Part shown: positions 10,338 to 18,615 of the stretch, one piece after another
Layout of the letters: each line of letters opens with the position of its first letter
Numbering within the stretch: position 1 is the stretch's first letter
Origin: Bacteroidales bacterium
GTDB lineage: Bacteria > Bacteroidota > Bacteroidia > Bacteroidales > UBA7960
Assembly: GCA_007128045.1 (NCBI GenBank)
Contig: SKYG01000012.1
Span: 1 to 37,526, forward strand
Direction of reading: 5' to 3'
Length of the DNA stretch: 37,526 nucleotides
Position numbers and translations under genes: made by a program
Notes under the pieces: generated by a model
Seen by the model: only the letters and a program-made list of their open reading frames with translations
Database searches by the model: none
Told to the model about the DNA's origin: nothing

Positions 10338-11340
10338 CCCACCCATGCTCATCAGCTTCATCCCCATACTGGATGCCCTGAAGCTTTTGAAACAGCTTGG
10401 TGGACCAGGGTCCGGCCTTGCCATCTTTGCTGAAGGTGTAGATTTTGCCACTTTCTCGTTCAACGATTGTTCCTATCGGAGAGATGATAGCGGCTGTGCC
10501 GCATGCCCCGGCTTCTTCAAACTCTGCAAGCTCCTCAACAGCTACCTGCCTGCGCTCAACCTTCAACCCCAGATCTTCTGCCAATCGCATAAGACTCATG
10601 TTTGTTATGGAGGGCAGGATAGAGTCAGACTTGGGTGTGATATACGTTTTATCCTTAATGCCGAAGAAATTGGCAGGACCGGCTTCATCAATGTATTTCT
10701 TTTCTTTGGCTTCTAAAAAGATGACGGATGCAAACCCTTCGCTCTTGGCTCTTTCAGAAGCTCTCAGACTGCCGGCATAATTTCCCCCTACCTTGATATG
10801 TCCTGTGCCAAGTGGCGCTGCACGGTCTATATCGCGAATGACCTGCATCTTTACCGGGTTAAACCCTTCCTTGAAATATGGGCCAACAGGTCCAACGAAT
10901 ACCATGAACATATACTCATTGGCCGGACTGACGCCAATCTGGACGCCGCTACCTAATAGCAGCGGACGAATATATAACGCGGCCCCGTGACCATATGGCG
11001 GTACAAATCGCTCATTAAGTTTTACAACCTTAAATACCATCTCCTTGAACAATGTTTCAGGCACTTTGGCCATGAGAATGCCTTCGGCAGATCGTTGCAT
11101 ACGTTTTGCATTCTCTTCCCAGCGAAACAACCTGACCTTTCCGTCTTTTCCCCTGTAGGCCTTCATGCCCTCAAAGGCCTCCTGACCATAATGAAGACAT
11201 GTTGCCGCCATATGCATGTTAACGATCTCAGATGATGAAATCTCTATCTCCCCCCATTTCCCATCACGATAATAACAGCGGAGGTTGTAATCTGTTTTGA
11301 AATACCCGAAAGGCAGCTTTGACCATTCAATTTCGTGCAT
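10321..11340 (-). CDS. ilvE: branched-chain amino acid aminotransferase
   Basis: IlvE catalyses the last step of leucine, isoleucine and valine synthesis, or the first step of their breakdown: PLP-dependent amino transfer between 2-oxo acids and glutamate. The 339-residue protein is a fold-type IV enzyme of the larger, eukaryote-like BCAT group. The PLP lysine is Lys183 in GHIKVGGNYAGSL, and the conserved YIDEAGPANFF segment holds Glu219. Early motifs CLHYGQEAFEGMKAYRG and LYIRPLLLGSG also fit. Length is normal. The gene converges on the second RND permease and overlaps it by 17 bp, so the two 3' ends share sequence. Its upstream side faces the repeat island at 11.4-11.9 kb, and no clear promoter was seen there. 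Confidence 0.97.
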   Translation of the reverse strand: MHEIEWSKLPFGYFKTDYNLRCYYRDGKWGEIEISSSEIVNMHMAATCLHYGQEAFEGMKAYRGKDGKVRLFRWEENAKRMQRSAEGILMAKVPETLFKEMVFKVVKLNERFVPPYGHGAALYIRPLLLGSGVQIGVSPANEYMFMVFVGPVGPYFKEGFNPVKMQVIRDIDRAAPLGTGHIKVGGNYAGSLRASERAKSEGFASVIFLEAKEKKYIDEAGPANFFGIKDKTYITPKSDSILPSITNMSLMRLAEDLGLKVERRQVAVEELAEFEEAGACGTAAIISPIGTIVERESGKIYTFSKDGKAGPWSTKLFQKLQGIQYGDEADEHGWVTVIE

Positions 11341-11443
11341 GACAATCTGAATTTATAGGTTGATGTGTGTTTTTTTTGTCTATGGCGAAATTATGAATAA
11401 TTTTTTGTTTTTGGCTGATCGCGATGGTAATTTTTCCCACACC

Positions 11444-11471
11444 TGTCATTTCGAGCGAAGCGAGAAATACC
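11444..11471. repeat. TGTCATTTCGAGCGAAGCGAG dispersed repeat
   Basis: This short module is familiar as a high-copy intergenic repeat in many Bacteroidota and other environmental genomes; its translation gives the recurrent spurious CHFERSEK peptide. It contains the near-palindrome ATTTCGAGCGAAGCGAGAAAT. Only one copy is present in this window, but another TGTCATT-ended element lies at 36066-36115 in island 2. Confidence 0.6.
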
Positions 11472-11492
11472 CTACAGATCGAAGGTTCCCAT

Positions 11493-11511
11493 GTTACGAG
11501 GTTACGGGGTT
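11493..11511 (+). repeat. shared leader-like module, copy 1
   Basis: The sequence GTTACGAGGTTACGGGGTT matches the reverse complement of 36759-36776 at 18 of 19 positions (one extra G here). In both islands it precedes, in the same relative order, a GCTTGA-loop hairpin with a GGCC-type stem and then one with a GGACAGG stem. Confidence 0.7.
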
Positions 11512-11563
11512 AAGAGAATTAACCGCAAAGGAACGCGGAGTGATTCGCAGAGCACGCTGTATA

Positions 11564-11581
11564 GGCCGGGCTTGACCGGCC
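11564..11581 (+). repeat. hairpin, GGCCGG stem with GCTTGA loop
   Basis: GGCCGG and CCGGCC are perfect 6-bp arms around the loop GCTTGA. TTCAATCA follows directly. The same unit occurs in reverse at 36735-36752, also followed (in its own orientation) by TTCAATCA, with one stem position changed. Confidence 0.75.
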
Positions 11582-11608
11582 TTCAATCACACTGGCATTG
11601 CCCTGTAG

Positions 11609-11628
11609 GGACAGGGCTTGACCTGTCC
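11609..11628 (+). repeat. hairpin, GGACAGG stem with GCTTGA loop, preceded by GTAG
   Basis: GGACAGG and CCTGTCC are perfect 7-bp arms around GCTTGA, and GTAG precedes the left arm. An identical hairpin in reverse orientation is at 36688-36707 with the complementary CTAC tag. It starts 45 bp after the previous hairpin and seeds the 49-bp tandem repeat. Confidence 0.8.
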
Positions 11629-11775
11629 GACATGATATTCTGGCAGGTGATATGTATCAACAGGGCTTGACCTGTCCGACATGATATTCTGGCAGGTGAT
11701 GCGTATCATCAGGGCTTGACCTGTCCGACATGATATTCTGGCAGGTGATGTGTATTAACAGGGCTTGACCTGTCC
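11612..11775 (+). repeat. 49-bp tandem repeat, three full units and a partial
   Basis: Units start at 11612, 11661, 11710 and 11759, exactly 49 bp apart; the fourth breaks off after 17 bp. Each begins CAGGGCTTGACCTGTCC, the core of the GGACAGG hairpin. The rest of the unit (GACATGATATTCTGGCAGG and a short tail) is nearly identical among the three full copies, differing only near the end (TATGTATCAA, GCGTATCATC, TGTATTAA). Later units keep the 5-bp stem ACAGG/CCTGT. There are no variable spacers, so this is a minisatellite and not a CRISPR array. Confidence 0.9.
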
Positions 11776-11806
11776 TCACAGGGTTACATGTTTACTGCGC
11801 TTTCTA

Positions 11807-11887
11807 AATTCTCAATTCTCAATTCTCAATTCTCAATTCTCAATTCTCAACGCTCAGCGCTAATTTCTAAAGGCGCTCAGCGCTAAT
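11807..11887. repeat. AATTCTC microsatellite plus duplicated CGCTCAGCGCTAAT
   Basis: Six perfect AATTCTC units occupy 11807-11848. Two copies of CGCTCAGCGCTAAT follow, at 11851-11864 and 11874-11887. The last base of the second copy is the first base of the dacB stop codon on the minus strand, so the repeat tract ends at the gene end. Confidence 0.85.
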
Positions 11888-13368
11888 CACTCCCCAATGG
11901 CATTCAGCAACTCCACCATCTTATTGCGCATGGCAGCAGGGCTGCCGTCATAGTCGTTTACGATCAGGGCAAAGGCTGCCGGATGGCCGTTCTTTAACCT
12001 GGTATAGCCTGCATACGACCTGACATTTCCCAGAAAACCACTTTTTGCCTGTAGGATACCCTCTGATGGTGTATTCCTGAAAAGGTTGGTGAGTGAACCG
12101 GTTCTGCCCGCTACAGGGAGGCTGTTGATTAAATATGGCGATATGTTGCTGTTATGGCTATGCACCAGCATGTTAACGATCAGCTCTGTCGTTATCCGGT
12201 TCGATGGCGACAGTCCGCTACCATCATGAAGCCGCATGCCTGAGATGTCAATCCCATGTTGTTTCCATAACTCGTATATGGCCTTGGTGCCGGCTTCCAG
12301 GCTACCTGTGCCGGAGGTGGCAAGACCCAGGGTCTTTACGATATTCTCAGCATACACATTCACACTTTCCATATTCGTGCGGAAGATGATCTCCGGCAGG
12401 GTGGGGGAATGCCATTGGCATAGCGAGGTTCTTGGCTTTGATGCGGATAAACCTGCTTTAGTAGCTGTTCTAAGGGTATGCGCCTGGCCTGTGATGGCAA
12501 TTCCGTTTTTCTGAAGCTGATCACTGAACCAGCGGGCTGCAAAAAGTGGCGGATCCGGCATGGATCCTCTTACCGAAAAATGCCTGCTCCCCAGAGGAAC
12601 AGTGCCTGTGAGCAATCGATGCTGGATATACGGTGCCCCAAAGATATATACCTGATCGCCAGAGCCACGCTCGCCAGTTGTCACTTCGTTCACAAACACC
12701 AGTTCGTGCAGGTCTGGTTGTATATCCGAAATTTTTGCCGGTTCGCCAACTACCTGGCCTGCATCGAAAAACACCGTAAATTCATTTTCATGGATTGTAA
12801 GTCCGCTGGATCCTGCACCGAAGTAGTTGCCAATGTCTTCCCACAACCATTTGCGGGGTATCATGTTCGCGTCAAAGGCAGCGTCATCTGCTATTATATG
12901 GCCATCTATATGATTAATTCCCGCTGCTTTTATACTCCTTAAAAAATGACCTGATACTTTGCCAAGTGATAATGAATCACTCATCCGGCTTGATCCGAAA
13001 CTGGGGTCTCCGCTGCCCTTAATGTAAAGATTTCCGCGTAGGATACCCTGGTGGTCGATGTGCCCGTCATACTGCAGTGTCGTGATATACCTATATTCAG
13101 GACCCAGTATCATCAATGCTGATATGGTTGTGACAAGCTTCTGAACAGAAGCCGGTGTAAGTGAAAGATGCTGATTGTGTGCCAGAACAGGTTGGCCGGT
13201 TACCATGTCAACGACAAAGACAGACCAGCCTGCATGCTTCATAGCCGGGTCGTTCTTAAACGCATTGTACCGGGCATGTAATTCAGGAGATTGTCGCGAT
13301 TGGGATGACAATGTGCCTGGAAGCAACAAACAAATGACTGAAAGATAAAGCCAATAGATTCTGTTCAT
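11887..13368 (-). CDS. dacB: D-alanyl-D-alanine carboxypeptidase/endopeptidase, PBP4 family (peptidase S13)
   Basis: This periplasmic penicillin-binding protein trims or opens peptidoglycan peptide bridges. The 493-residue protein has a signal peptide (hydrophobic 5-20). The three active-site motifs of the family are visible: SxxK as Ser74-Val-Gln-Lys77, SxN as Ser335-Val-Asn337, and the third box as Lys442-Ser443-Gly444 in place of the usual KTG, a conservative change. The long insertion between motifs one and two is normal for PBP4-type enzymes. C-terminal context LPVAGRTGSLTNLF and NVRSYAGY also fits. It is the last gene of a minus-strand run amidase - MCE protein - dacB, with a 113-bp gap upstream, all acting in the envelope. 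Confidence 0.95.
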   Translation of the reverse strand: MNRIYWLYLSVICLLLPGTLSSQSRQSPELHARYNAFKNDPAMKHAGWSVFVVDMVTGQPVLAHNQHLSLTPASVQKLVTTISALMILGPEYRYITTLQYDGHIDHQGILRGNLYIKGSGDPSFGSSRMSDSLSLGKVSGHFLRSIKAAGINHIDGHIIADDAAFDANMIPRKWLWEDIGNYFGAGSSGLTIHENEFTVFFDAGQVVGEPAKISDIQPDLHELVFVNEVTTGERGSGDQVYIFGAPYIQHRLLTGTVPLGSRHFSVRGSMPDPPLFAARWFSDQLQKNGIAITGQAHTLRTATKAGLSASKPRTSLCQWHSPTLPEIIFRTNMESVNVYAENIVKTLGLATSGTGSLEAGTKAIYELWKQHGIDISGMRLHDGSGLSPSNRITTELIVNMLVHSHNSNISPYLINSLPVAGRTGSLTNLFRNTPSEGILQAKSGFLGNVRSYAGYTRLKNGHPAAFALIVNDYDGSPAAMRNKMVELLNAIGE

Positions 13369-13454
13369 CCTGCTAGTGTTATTTTTTTACTCCTGCTGCT
13401 CAAGAAACAATATATCTGCTTAAATATGTGAGTCCACTCCGAAAAGTCTTTGCC

Positions 13455-13481
13455 CGCTGATTGCGCTGATTCTCGATGATT
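13455..13481. repeat. CGCTGATT direct repeats abutting the end of the MCE gene
   Basis: CGCTGATTG, CGCTGATTCT and CGATGATT follow each other at 13455-13481. They directly touch the stop codon (13482-13484, minus strand) of the MCE-family gene. The type resembles a repeat common in intergenic regions of Bacteroidota (recollection). Confidence 0.5.
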
Positions 13482-14360
13482 TTATTTGCCAAAAACGGAG
13501 AAGCTGAAATACTTTTTTGGATTGTTGCGGATATCTTCCAACAGGTATTCAAGTTGTTTTGTAGATGCTTCAAGAGTTAGGTACAGATCTTCATTGTTTA
13601 GCAGCATGCCTGCGGTACCTTCACCAGCTTCCAGGTTGTGTAGCAGATTGGAGAGTGATTGTAAGGTCTCATTGGTCTGTTTGAGGAGTGGAGAAAACTC
13701 CAAAGCAGCAAGGGTATCCGACACTGCAGAGAAGTTGTCAATGATGTTTGCTATAGAATTTTCATGATCCCGGATATTGGCAGCAATCGATTCAATATGA
13801 GCGAGGCTTTTATCCAGTTGATGCAAGCCGGAATTAATTTGTGATCGGGTTTCCTCGTTAAACAACATATTTAGAGATGCCAACAAGGTGTCGAGCCGTG
13901 TAATAACACTTACTGCCTGGTCTTTGACAGGTTCAATCATACCTAAGAGTTCATCCTGTATAGGAGGTTTGATCCTTCCCGGCAGTGTATCGCCATGTTG
14001 GAGGTAATCAGGTGTGTTTCCCAGAAGTAATTCAATCTCGAAACCACCAATCAAACTGGATGATTTCAATAAAGCAATAGAATTGGATGGGATATCAATA
14101 TAGTCGCCAATAAGGCATTCAACAACCACCCGGCCGCTTCTGTCCTTATGAAACCCAATCCGGTTCACCTGTCCGATAGCAACACCGTTTACCGTAACGG
14201 GATGCGATTCAATAAGGCCATCTATCACAGGATAAACCACAAAAAATCGCTGTTGTTTTTTTAGCAGGTCTTTGCCTTTCAAATAATTAAATCCCCAAAC
14301 AAACAGCAATAATGCTATTACACCTACTGCACCCAGAATAAACTCACGACGTATTTTCAA
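13482..14360 (-). CDS. MlaD-like MCE family protein
   Basis: This is the probable substrate-binding, membrane-anchored component of an Mla/MCE lipid trafficking system between inner and outer membranes. The 292-residue protein has one N-terminal TM segment (about 8-26), then an MCE domain (about 38-115) with the typical VTVNGVAIGQVNRIGF segment and SSSLIGGFEIELLLG. A helical, coiled-coil-prone tail follows, rich in Asn, Leu and Ser. The start codon is TTG at 14358-14360; no ATG lies before the TM segment. It begins 21 bp after the amidase gene. The ATPase and permease partners (MlaF, MlaE) are not in this window. Confidence 0.88.
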   Translation of the reverse strand: MKIRREFILGAVGVIALLLFVWGFNYLKGKDLLKKQQRFFVVYPVIDGLIESHPVTVNGVAIGQVNRIGFHKDRSGRVVVECLIGDYIDIPSNSIALLKSSSLIGGFEIELLLGNTPDYLQHGDTLPGRIKPPIQDELLGMIEPVKDQAVSVITRLDTLLASLNMLFNEETRSQINSGLHQLDKSLAHIESIAANIRDHENSIANIIDNFSAVSDTLAALEFSPLLKQTNETLQSLSNLLHNLEAGEGTAGMLLNNEDLYLTLEASTKQLEYLLEDIRNNPKKYFSFSVFGK

Positions 14361-14381
14361 AATGTCTTTATAGTTAGATGG

Positions 14382-15719
14382 TTATTGATTGGAAGATTGA
14401 ACACTCAACAGCCTGATAGCTTCCTGCGGGCTGATTCTTTCTTCTTTTTGGAATGCCACGACAAAGGCATCGGAAAACCCCTTGCGGTGCATCTCTTTTT
14501 GCAAGAGGACGGCACTTTCCAGTGTCTTTTCATTGCCTACGGTATATTTAAATAAGCCCTGGTGAACATAATGGTTTACGCCACTGAGGCCTTTAAATTC
14601 GGGCGCATCATCGGGTCTCTTGCGGCTGGAAACAGCTATCTGAACCCTGAAGTATATCTCACACTCAGATGAAGAAGGTTCTGAAGAATTAGCTGTGGCG
14701 GTTTCTGTAACAACCAAATCGCTGGTCCCTACAGAAATATTGGCATGTCCGGTATTGACTACATTTCCGGCATCATGACTGTGTTCTTCTTCAGCTTGGT
14801 TCTGAACAGCACCATTTGCTGCCAGATCACCGCCCTGATTTATAATGGCGGGGATGTGCGTGGAGTCAATAATTGAAGGAGGTTTATTTGGGGGATCAAC
14901 ATTTGTTGTCCCACCTGATAAATACTGAAGGCGGGCGGAGGCAATGTCGTCTTGCTGTTCTTTATAGTCACGGAATGCCCGGTATATGGCAGAGGCAATA
15001 TATGCTTGTCCGGATTCAGACATCAGGTACTGTTCTTCTCTGGGGTTCGACAGAAATCCTGCTTCTACCAAAATGCCTGGCATGGTGATTTGATAAAGTA
15101 CCAGAAACCCTGCCTGCTTAACGCCTCTGTCTATTCGTCTTGCCCGCTCCCTGAATTGATCCTGAACGAGTGACGCAACGGAAAGGCTTTGATCCAGATA
15201 GGCATTCTGGTATAGACTGAAAATGATATTTGCTTCCGGAGAATGCGGATCAAAGCCATCGTATGTATCCATATAATCATCCTCAAAAAGTATGGAGGCA
15301 TTTTCTTTGCGGGCCACTTCCAGGTTGGCCTCACTTCTGTGAAGTCCCATCACGAATGTCTCGGTACCTATGGCTGTAGAAGACCGGCTGCTATTACAAT
15401 GAATGGATATGAACAGATCTGCGTTATTTTCGTTAGCGATTTGTGCGCGCCTGAACAGCTCTACGAACTCATCCTTCTCCCGGGTATAAATAACCTTTAC
15501 ATCAGGCATATTTTCTTTGATATATTCTCCCAGCTTCAAAGAAATTGCCAGGGTGAGATCCTTTTCTTTGGAGTTCCGTCCTACGGCACCTGGGTCACGT
15601 CCGCCATGTCCCGGATCAATAACAACTGTATTGATGAAACCGTGACGATCAGCCAAGGCAACCTGAGTAGTCACCAGGGCAAGTAACAGAATACCAAAAA
15701 TTATAAAGAAACGTTTCAC
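14382..15719 (-). CDS. N-acetylmuramoyl-L-alanine amidase (Amidase_3) with C-terminal SPOR-like domain
   Basis: This periplasmic zinc amidase cuts the bond between MurNAc and the L-Ala of the stem peptide, usually in cell separation. The 445-residue protein has a signal peptide ending near ALA (residue 23). The catalytic domain spans about 30-255: zinc ligands His38 in VVIDPGHGGRDPGA, Glu52 in SKEKDL and His107 in ISIHCNSS, with catalytic Glu219 in GILVEAGFLSN. A low-complexity linker (about 265-350) leads to a SPOR-like domain (about 354-425), which would bind denuded glycan at the septum. The start codon is GTG. A good Bacteroidota promoter lies upstream (15797-15828). The gene is divergent from lptD. 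Confidence 0.94.
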   Translation of the reverse strand: MKRFFIIFGILLLALVTTQVALADRHGFINTVVIDPGHGGRDPGAVGRNSKEKDLTLAISLKLGEYIKENMPDVKVIYTREKDEFVELFRRAQIANENNADLFISIHCNSSRSSTAIGTETFVMGLHRSEANLEVARKENASILFEDDYMDTYDGFDPHSPEANIIFSLYQNAYLDQSLSVASLVQDQFRERARRIDRGVKQAGFLVLYQITMPGILVEAGFLSNPREEQYLMSESGQAYIASAIYRAFRDYKEQQDDIASARLQYLSGGTTNVDPPNKPPSIIDSTHIPAIINQGGDLAANGAVQNQAEEEHSHDAGNVVNTGHANISVGTSDLVVTETATANSSEPSSSECEIYFRVQIAVSSRKRPDDAPEFKGLSGVNHYVHQGLFKYTVGNEKTLESAVLLQKEMHRKGFSDAFVVAFQKEERISPQEAIRLLSVQSSNQ

Positions 15720-15740
15720 TTATAATATGTCAAATTTAGT

Positions 15741-15748
15741 TAGTTTTG
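15741..15748 (+). promoter_or_regulatory. -7 box (TAGTTTTG) for lptD
   Basis: An exact match to the Bacteroidota -7 consensus TAnnTTTG, 70 bp upstream of the lptD start. No perfect -33 TTTG is present at the right spacing; TTTC at 15714-15717 is the nearest. Confidence 0.45.
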
Positions 15749-15796
15749 CCATGATTATTCGCCTACATAATAACGGTAATAGCGGCAAATAGTATA

Positions 15797-15828
15797 CAAA
15801 AATAACACTAATTCGGTTTGCTGACAAA
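15797..15828 (-). promoter_or_regulatory. Bacteroidota-type promoter for the amidase operon
   Basis: On the minus strand, TTTG (15825-15828) and TATTTTTG (15797-15804) are separated by 20 bp. Both boxes match the -33/-7 consensus TTTG and TAnnTTTG. The -33 box lies within the first codons of the divergent lptD gene. Expected transcription starts about 70 bp upstream of the amidase GTG. Confidence 0.6.
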
Positions 15829-18556
15829 ATTGGGATTCAAGTTTTCTCTCCTTTTATGGATTATTTCACTGATTGGAATGGTCACACAGGCGCAGGTTCC
15901 ATTAAGTCCGGTGGAAGCAGATAGCTTGTTTCAGGATCCGTTAATATATGATATTGATACACTTGAAGTACAAGCCGACAGCTTGTTTCTGGTTCCCTTT
16001 TCTGCTGATATTGATACGCTTGATGTGCAGACGGAAAGACATACCGGTTCTGCAAACATATTGGATGCACGTGTCGATTATGCCGCGTCAGATTCAATAT
16101 TCTTTGACCTGAAGAACCAGAAGGTGTTTTTATATGGAGATGCAGACTTAACCTATGGGAACATCCACCTTGTTGCTGCTTTTGTGGAGCTTGACTTCCG
16201 TACCAATGAGTTATTTGCAAAGGGTATGCCTGATTCACTGGGTGTCATGCAGGGAAATCCGGTTTTTACGGAAGCAGACCAAAGTTTTGAGTCGGCGGAG
16301 TTACGTTACAACTTTGAAACCAAGCGAGGGCGTACGGTCAATGTGATTACTGAAGAGGCTGATGGATTTGTTCATGGTCATTTTGTGAAAATTCAACCAG
16401 ACAGGGTTGTTCACGTTGAAGATGGAAAATATACCACCTGTGATGATCCTGATCCACACTTTCATATAGGGTTCAGAAAAGCCAAACTGATACCGAACGA
16501 CAAAATTATCACCAGTGTTGCCTTTCTGGTTATTGAAAAAGTCCCCATGCCTTTGATTATCCCGTTCGGGTTTTTTCCCAACAAACGGGGACAGGCATCC
16601 GGCATTTTAATGCCATCATACGGGGAAGCTGCCAACAGAGGATTTTACCTCGAAAATGGCGGATTTTACATGGGCATTAATGATTATGTAGACTTATCGC
16701 TGAGGGGTGACATATACTCCAGGGGTAGCTGGGGTTTACGGTTAGGATCAACCTATAGGGTTAGATATCGCTACAACGGAAACATTAATTTGAATTATGC
16801 CATCAATGTAATGGGGGAGAGGGATCTTCCCGGTTATTCCCGTAGCCGCGATTTTCGGGTTGTTTGGAGCCACAACCAGGATCCTAAGGCTCGCCCAAAC
16901 AGTACTTTCAGAGCCAATGTCAATGCCGGAAGTTCGCAGTCGACACGCTTTAACCCTGAGTCGGAAAGGGATTACCTGTCCAATACTTTTTCCTCGAACA
17001 TCTCTTACTCTGCCTCCTGGGCAGGAAGGTATAACTTCTCGGCCAATGCCAGACACAGCCAGAATACCATTAACAGGACGGTTGATCTGAACCTGCCGGA
17101 GATTGCCTTCAGTGTGAGCAGGATATACCCCTTCCGGAGAAGTCAGACGACAGGCAGGACACGCTGGTACGAAGACATCAACTTTACCTATTCGATGAAT
17201 GCACGAAATGAAATCCGTGCTCCCGATTCATTGCTTTTTGAGCCTGAGACCTGGGCCCGAATGCGTAACGGAGTAAACCACGTTATCCCATTATCATACT
17301 CCACCAGGGTGCTGAATCATCTAAACTTCAGTACCAGTATGAATTATACTGAGAGATGGTATTTCAGTACCATCGAAAAATCCTGGGATGACTCCTTTAT
17401 GCGCATCGTCGGCAATGATACTATTTACGGTAGAGAGAGAATAGACACCGTTCCTGGCTTTAAGTCGGCCAGGGATTTTAACTTTAGTACTGGCCTCAGT
17501 ACAAGAATTTATGGCCAGATGGGATTCAGCAGAGGACCGGTCAGGGCTATAAGGCATGTGGTTTCACCCAGTGTCAGCCTTTCTTTCAGGCCTGACTTTG
17601 CCGATCCATTCTGGGGGTATTATAAGCAGTATTATAACCCGCAAAGAAATGAAGAGGTGAGGTATTCTATTTTCGAAGGTGCACTCTATTCTGGTCCGCA
17701 GCCAAACCGATCAGGCAATATGGGATTTAATATTACCAATAACCTGGAGATGAAGGTCAGAAACAGGAATGACACCGTGACGGGAGAGCGAAAAATATCT
17801 TTGATAGATAATTTTACTGTATCTGGGGGGTATGACCTGGCAAGAGACTCCCTTAATTGGTCAGATATACGACTTAGCGGTCGTACCCGGTTATTTGGAA
17901 ACTTTGATGTATCTTATTCAAGTTCTTACACACTATACGCAAGAAATGAAGCAGGGGCTTACATCAACAGATATCTGTGGGATACTGAAAATAAGCTGTT
18001 TAGATTGAACAACACATCCTGGTCGTTAAGTTTCAACTATAATATCGGTTCAGATAGAGATGGAGCAGGAGGTCGGTCAGATATGGGTACAGGTGCCCAA
18101 ATACCGGGTAGTCCAGGAATTAATGACCAGCTGTTGGACCCAAATGGAAATGGATTGGATGAGATGGATCATGAAATACCAGTGGCACAGGAAGGGATCG
18201 ACTTTTCAGTTCCCTGGTCACTGAACTTTAGCTATTCATTTAATTATAACTCAAGGTATCAGCACCTGCAAAAGGAATATGACAGGTCATATATTCAGAA
18301 CCTGAGTGTTTCCGGAAACGTGGCATTAAGCCCCAAATGGCGGGTAGGATTTCGTACCGGATTTGACTTTGATCGCAAGGAGATCACTTATACCTCAGTA
18401 GATATTTACCGGGATCTGCATTGTTGGGAGATGACACTTAACTGGATACCTTTTGGCTTTCGACAAAGTTACAATTTCACCATCAGGGTCAAATCATCAG
18501 TTCTTCAGGATCTGAAACTTACCCGCAGAACGCACCACCTCGACAGGATGTTCTGA
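15818..18556 (+). CDS. lptD: LPS-assembly outer membrane protein LptD
   Basis: This outer membrane beta-barrel inserts LPS into the outer leaflet. The 912-residue protein starts at TTG; the next in-frame Met lies within the signal peptide (residue 21), so TTG is needed. A signal peptide (about 8-25, VTQAQ) is followed by a tandem 19-residue duplication at 34-71. An OstA/LptA-like periplasmic domain (about 80-210) contains NQKVFLYGDADLTYGNIHL. The long C-terminal barrel alternates aromatic and polar residues, as in SLSFNYNIGSDRDG and LNFSYSFNYNSRY. Length fits Bacteroidota LptD. A separate -7 box lies 70 bp upstream. Confidence 0.92.
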   Translation: MLTKLGFKFSLLLWIISLIGMVTQAQVPLSPVEADSLFQDPLIYDIDTLEVQADSLFLVPFSADIDTLDVQTERHTGSANILDARVDYAASDSIFFDLKNQKVFLYGDADLTYGNIHLVAAFVELDFRTNELFAKGMPDSLGVMQGNPVFTEADQSFESAELRYNFETKRGRTVNVITEEADGFVHGHFVKIQPDRVVHVEDGKYTTCDDPDPHFHIGFRKAKLIPNDKIITSVAFLVIEKVPMPLIIPFGFFPNKRGQASGILMPSYGEAANRGFYLENGGFYMGINDYVDLSLRGDIYSRGSWGLRLGSTYRVRYRYNGNINLNYAINVMGERDLPGYSRSRDFRVVWSHNQDPKARPNSTFRANVNAGSSQSTRFNPESERDYLSNTFSSNISYSASWAGRYNFSANARHSQNTINRTVDLNLPEIAFSVSRIYPFRRSQTTGRTRWYEDINFTYSMNARNEIRAPDSLLFEPETWARMRNGVNHVIPLSYSTRVLNHLNFSTSMNYTERWYFSTIEKSWDDSFMRIVGNDTIYGRERIDTVPGFKSARDFNFSTGLSTRIYGQMGFSRGPVRAIRHVVSPSVSLSFRPDFADPFWGYYKQYYNPQRNEEVRYSIFEGALYSGPQPNRSGNMGFNITNNLEMKVRNRNDTVTGERKISLIDNFTVSGGYDLARDSLNWSDIRLSGRTRLFGNFDVSYSSSYTLYARNEAGAYINRYLWDTENKLFRLNNTSWSLSFNYNIGSDRDGAGGRSDMGTGAQIPGSPGINDQLLDPNGNGLDEMDHEIPVAQEGIDFSVPWSLNFSYSFNYNSRYQHLQKEYDRSYIQNLSVSGNVALSPKWRVGFRTGFDFDRKEITYTSVDIYRDLHCWEMTLNWIPFGFRQSYNFTIRVKSSVLQDLKLTRRTHHLDRMF
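15917..16030 (+). repeat. 57-bp in-frame tandem duplication within lptD
   Basis: Two adjacent 57-bp units (15917-15973, 15974-16030) encode ADSLFQDPLIYDIDTLEVQ and ADSLFLVPFSADIDTLDVQ. The duplication lies between signal peptide and OstA-like domain. Synonymous changes between the units show it is not a very recent or assembly-made duplicate. Confidence 0.8.
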
Positions 18557-18580
18557 TACACGGAAAACCGACATGGCATA

Positions 18581-18615
18581 GAAGGTCGAAGGTCGAAAGC
18601 CGAAAGTCGAGGGTC
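18581..18615. repeat. GGTCGAA microsatellite after lptD
   Basis: Units GGTCGAA at 18584-18590 and 18591-18597 are followed by degenerate copies (GCCGAAA, GTCGA, GGGTC), then a run of ten A. The tract begins 25 bp after the lptD stop. Short open frames here are repeat translations. Confidence 0.6.

Larger units (their letters stand above)
11341..11886. other. gene-free interval made largely of repeats (island 1)
   Basis: No credible gene is present between ilvE and dacB. From left to right the interval holds about 100 bp of AT-rich sequence upstream of ilvE; a TGTCATTTCGAGCGAAGCGAG repeat; a GTTACGAGGTTACGG module; a stretch reading like the common CCGCAAAGGAACGCGGAG repeat; two hairpins with GCTTGA loops; a 49-bp tandem repeat; a 7-bp microsatellite; and a duplicated CGCTCAGCGCTAAT that touches the dacB stop. 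Short open frames here translate the repeats and are not genes. Confidence 0.8.

Noticed and set aside
10177..10716. Plus-strand gene of 179 residues over ilvE
   Set aside because: It is a shadow frame of the second RND permease and of ilvE; both real frames have strong motifs.
11360..11575. Small protein of 71 residues
   Set aside because: The frame translates the TGTCATTTCGAG repeat (CHFERSEK peptide) and neighbouring repeat modules; no orthologous fold or start signal.
11612..11775. CRISPR array
   Set aside because: The 49-bp units are contiguous and almost identical along their whole length; there are no unique spacers and no cas genes.
12478..12942. Plus-strand gene within dacB
   Set aside because: Antisense shadow of a well-supported PBP4 gene.
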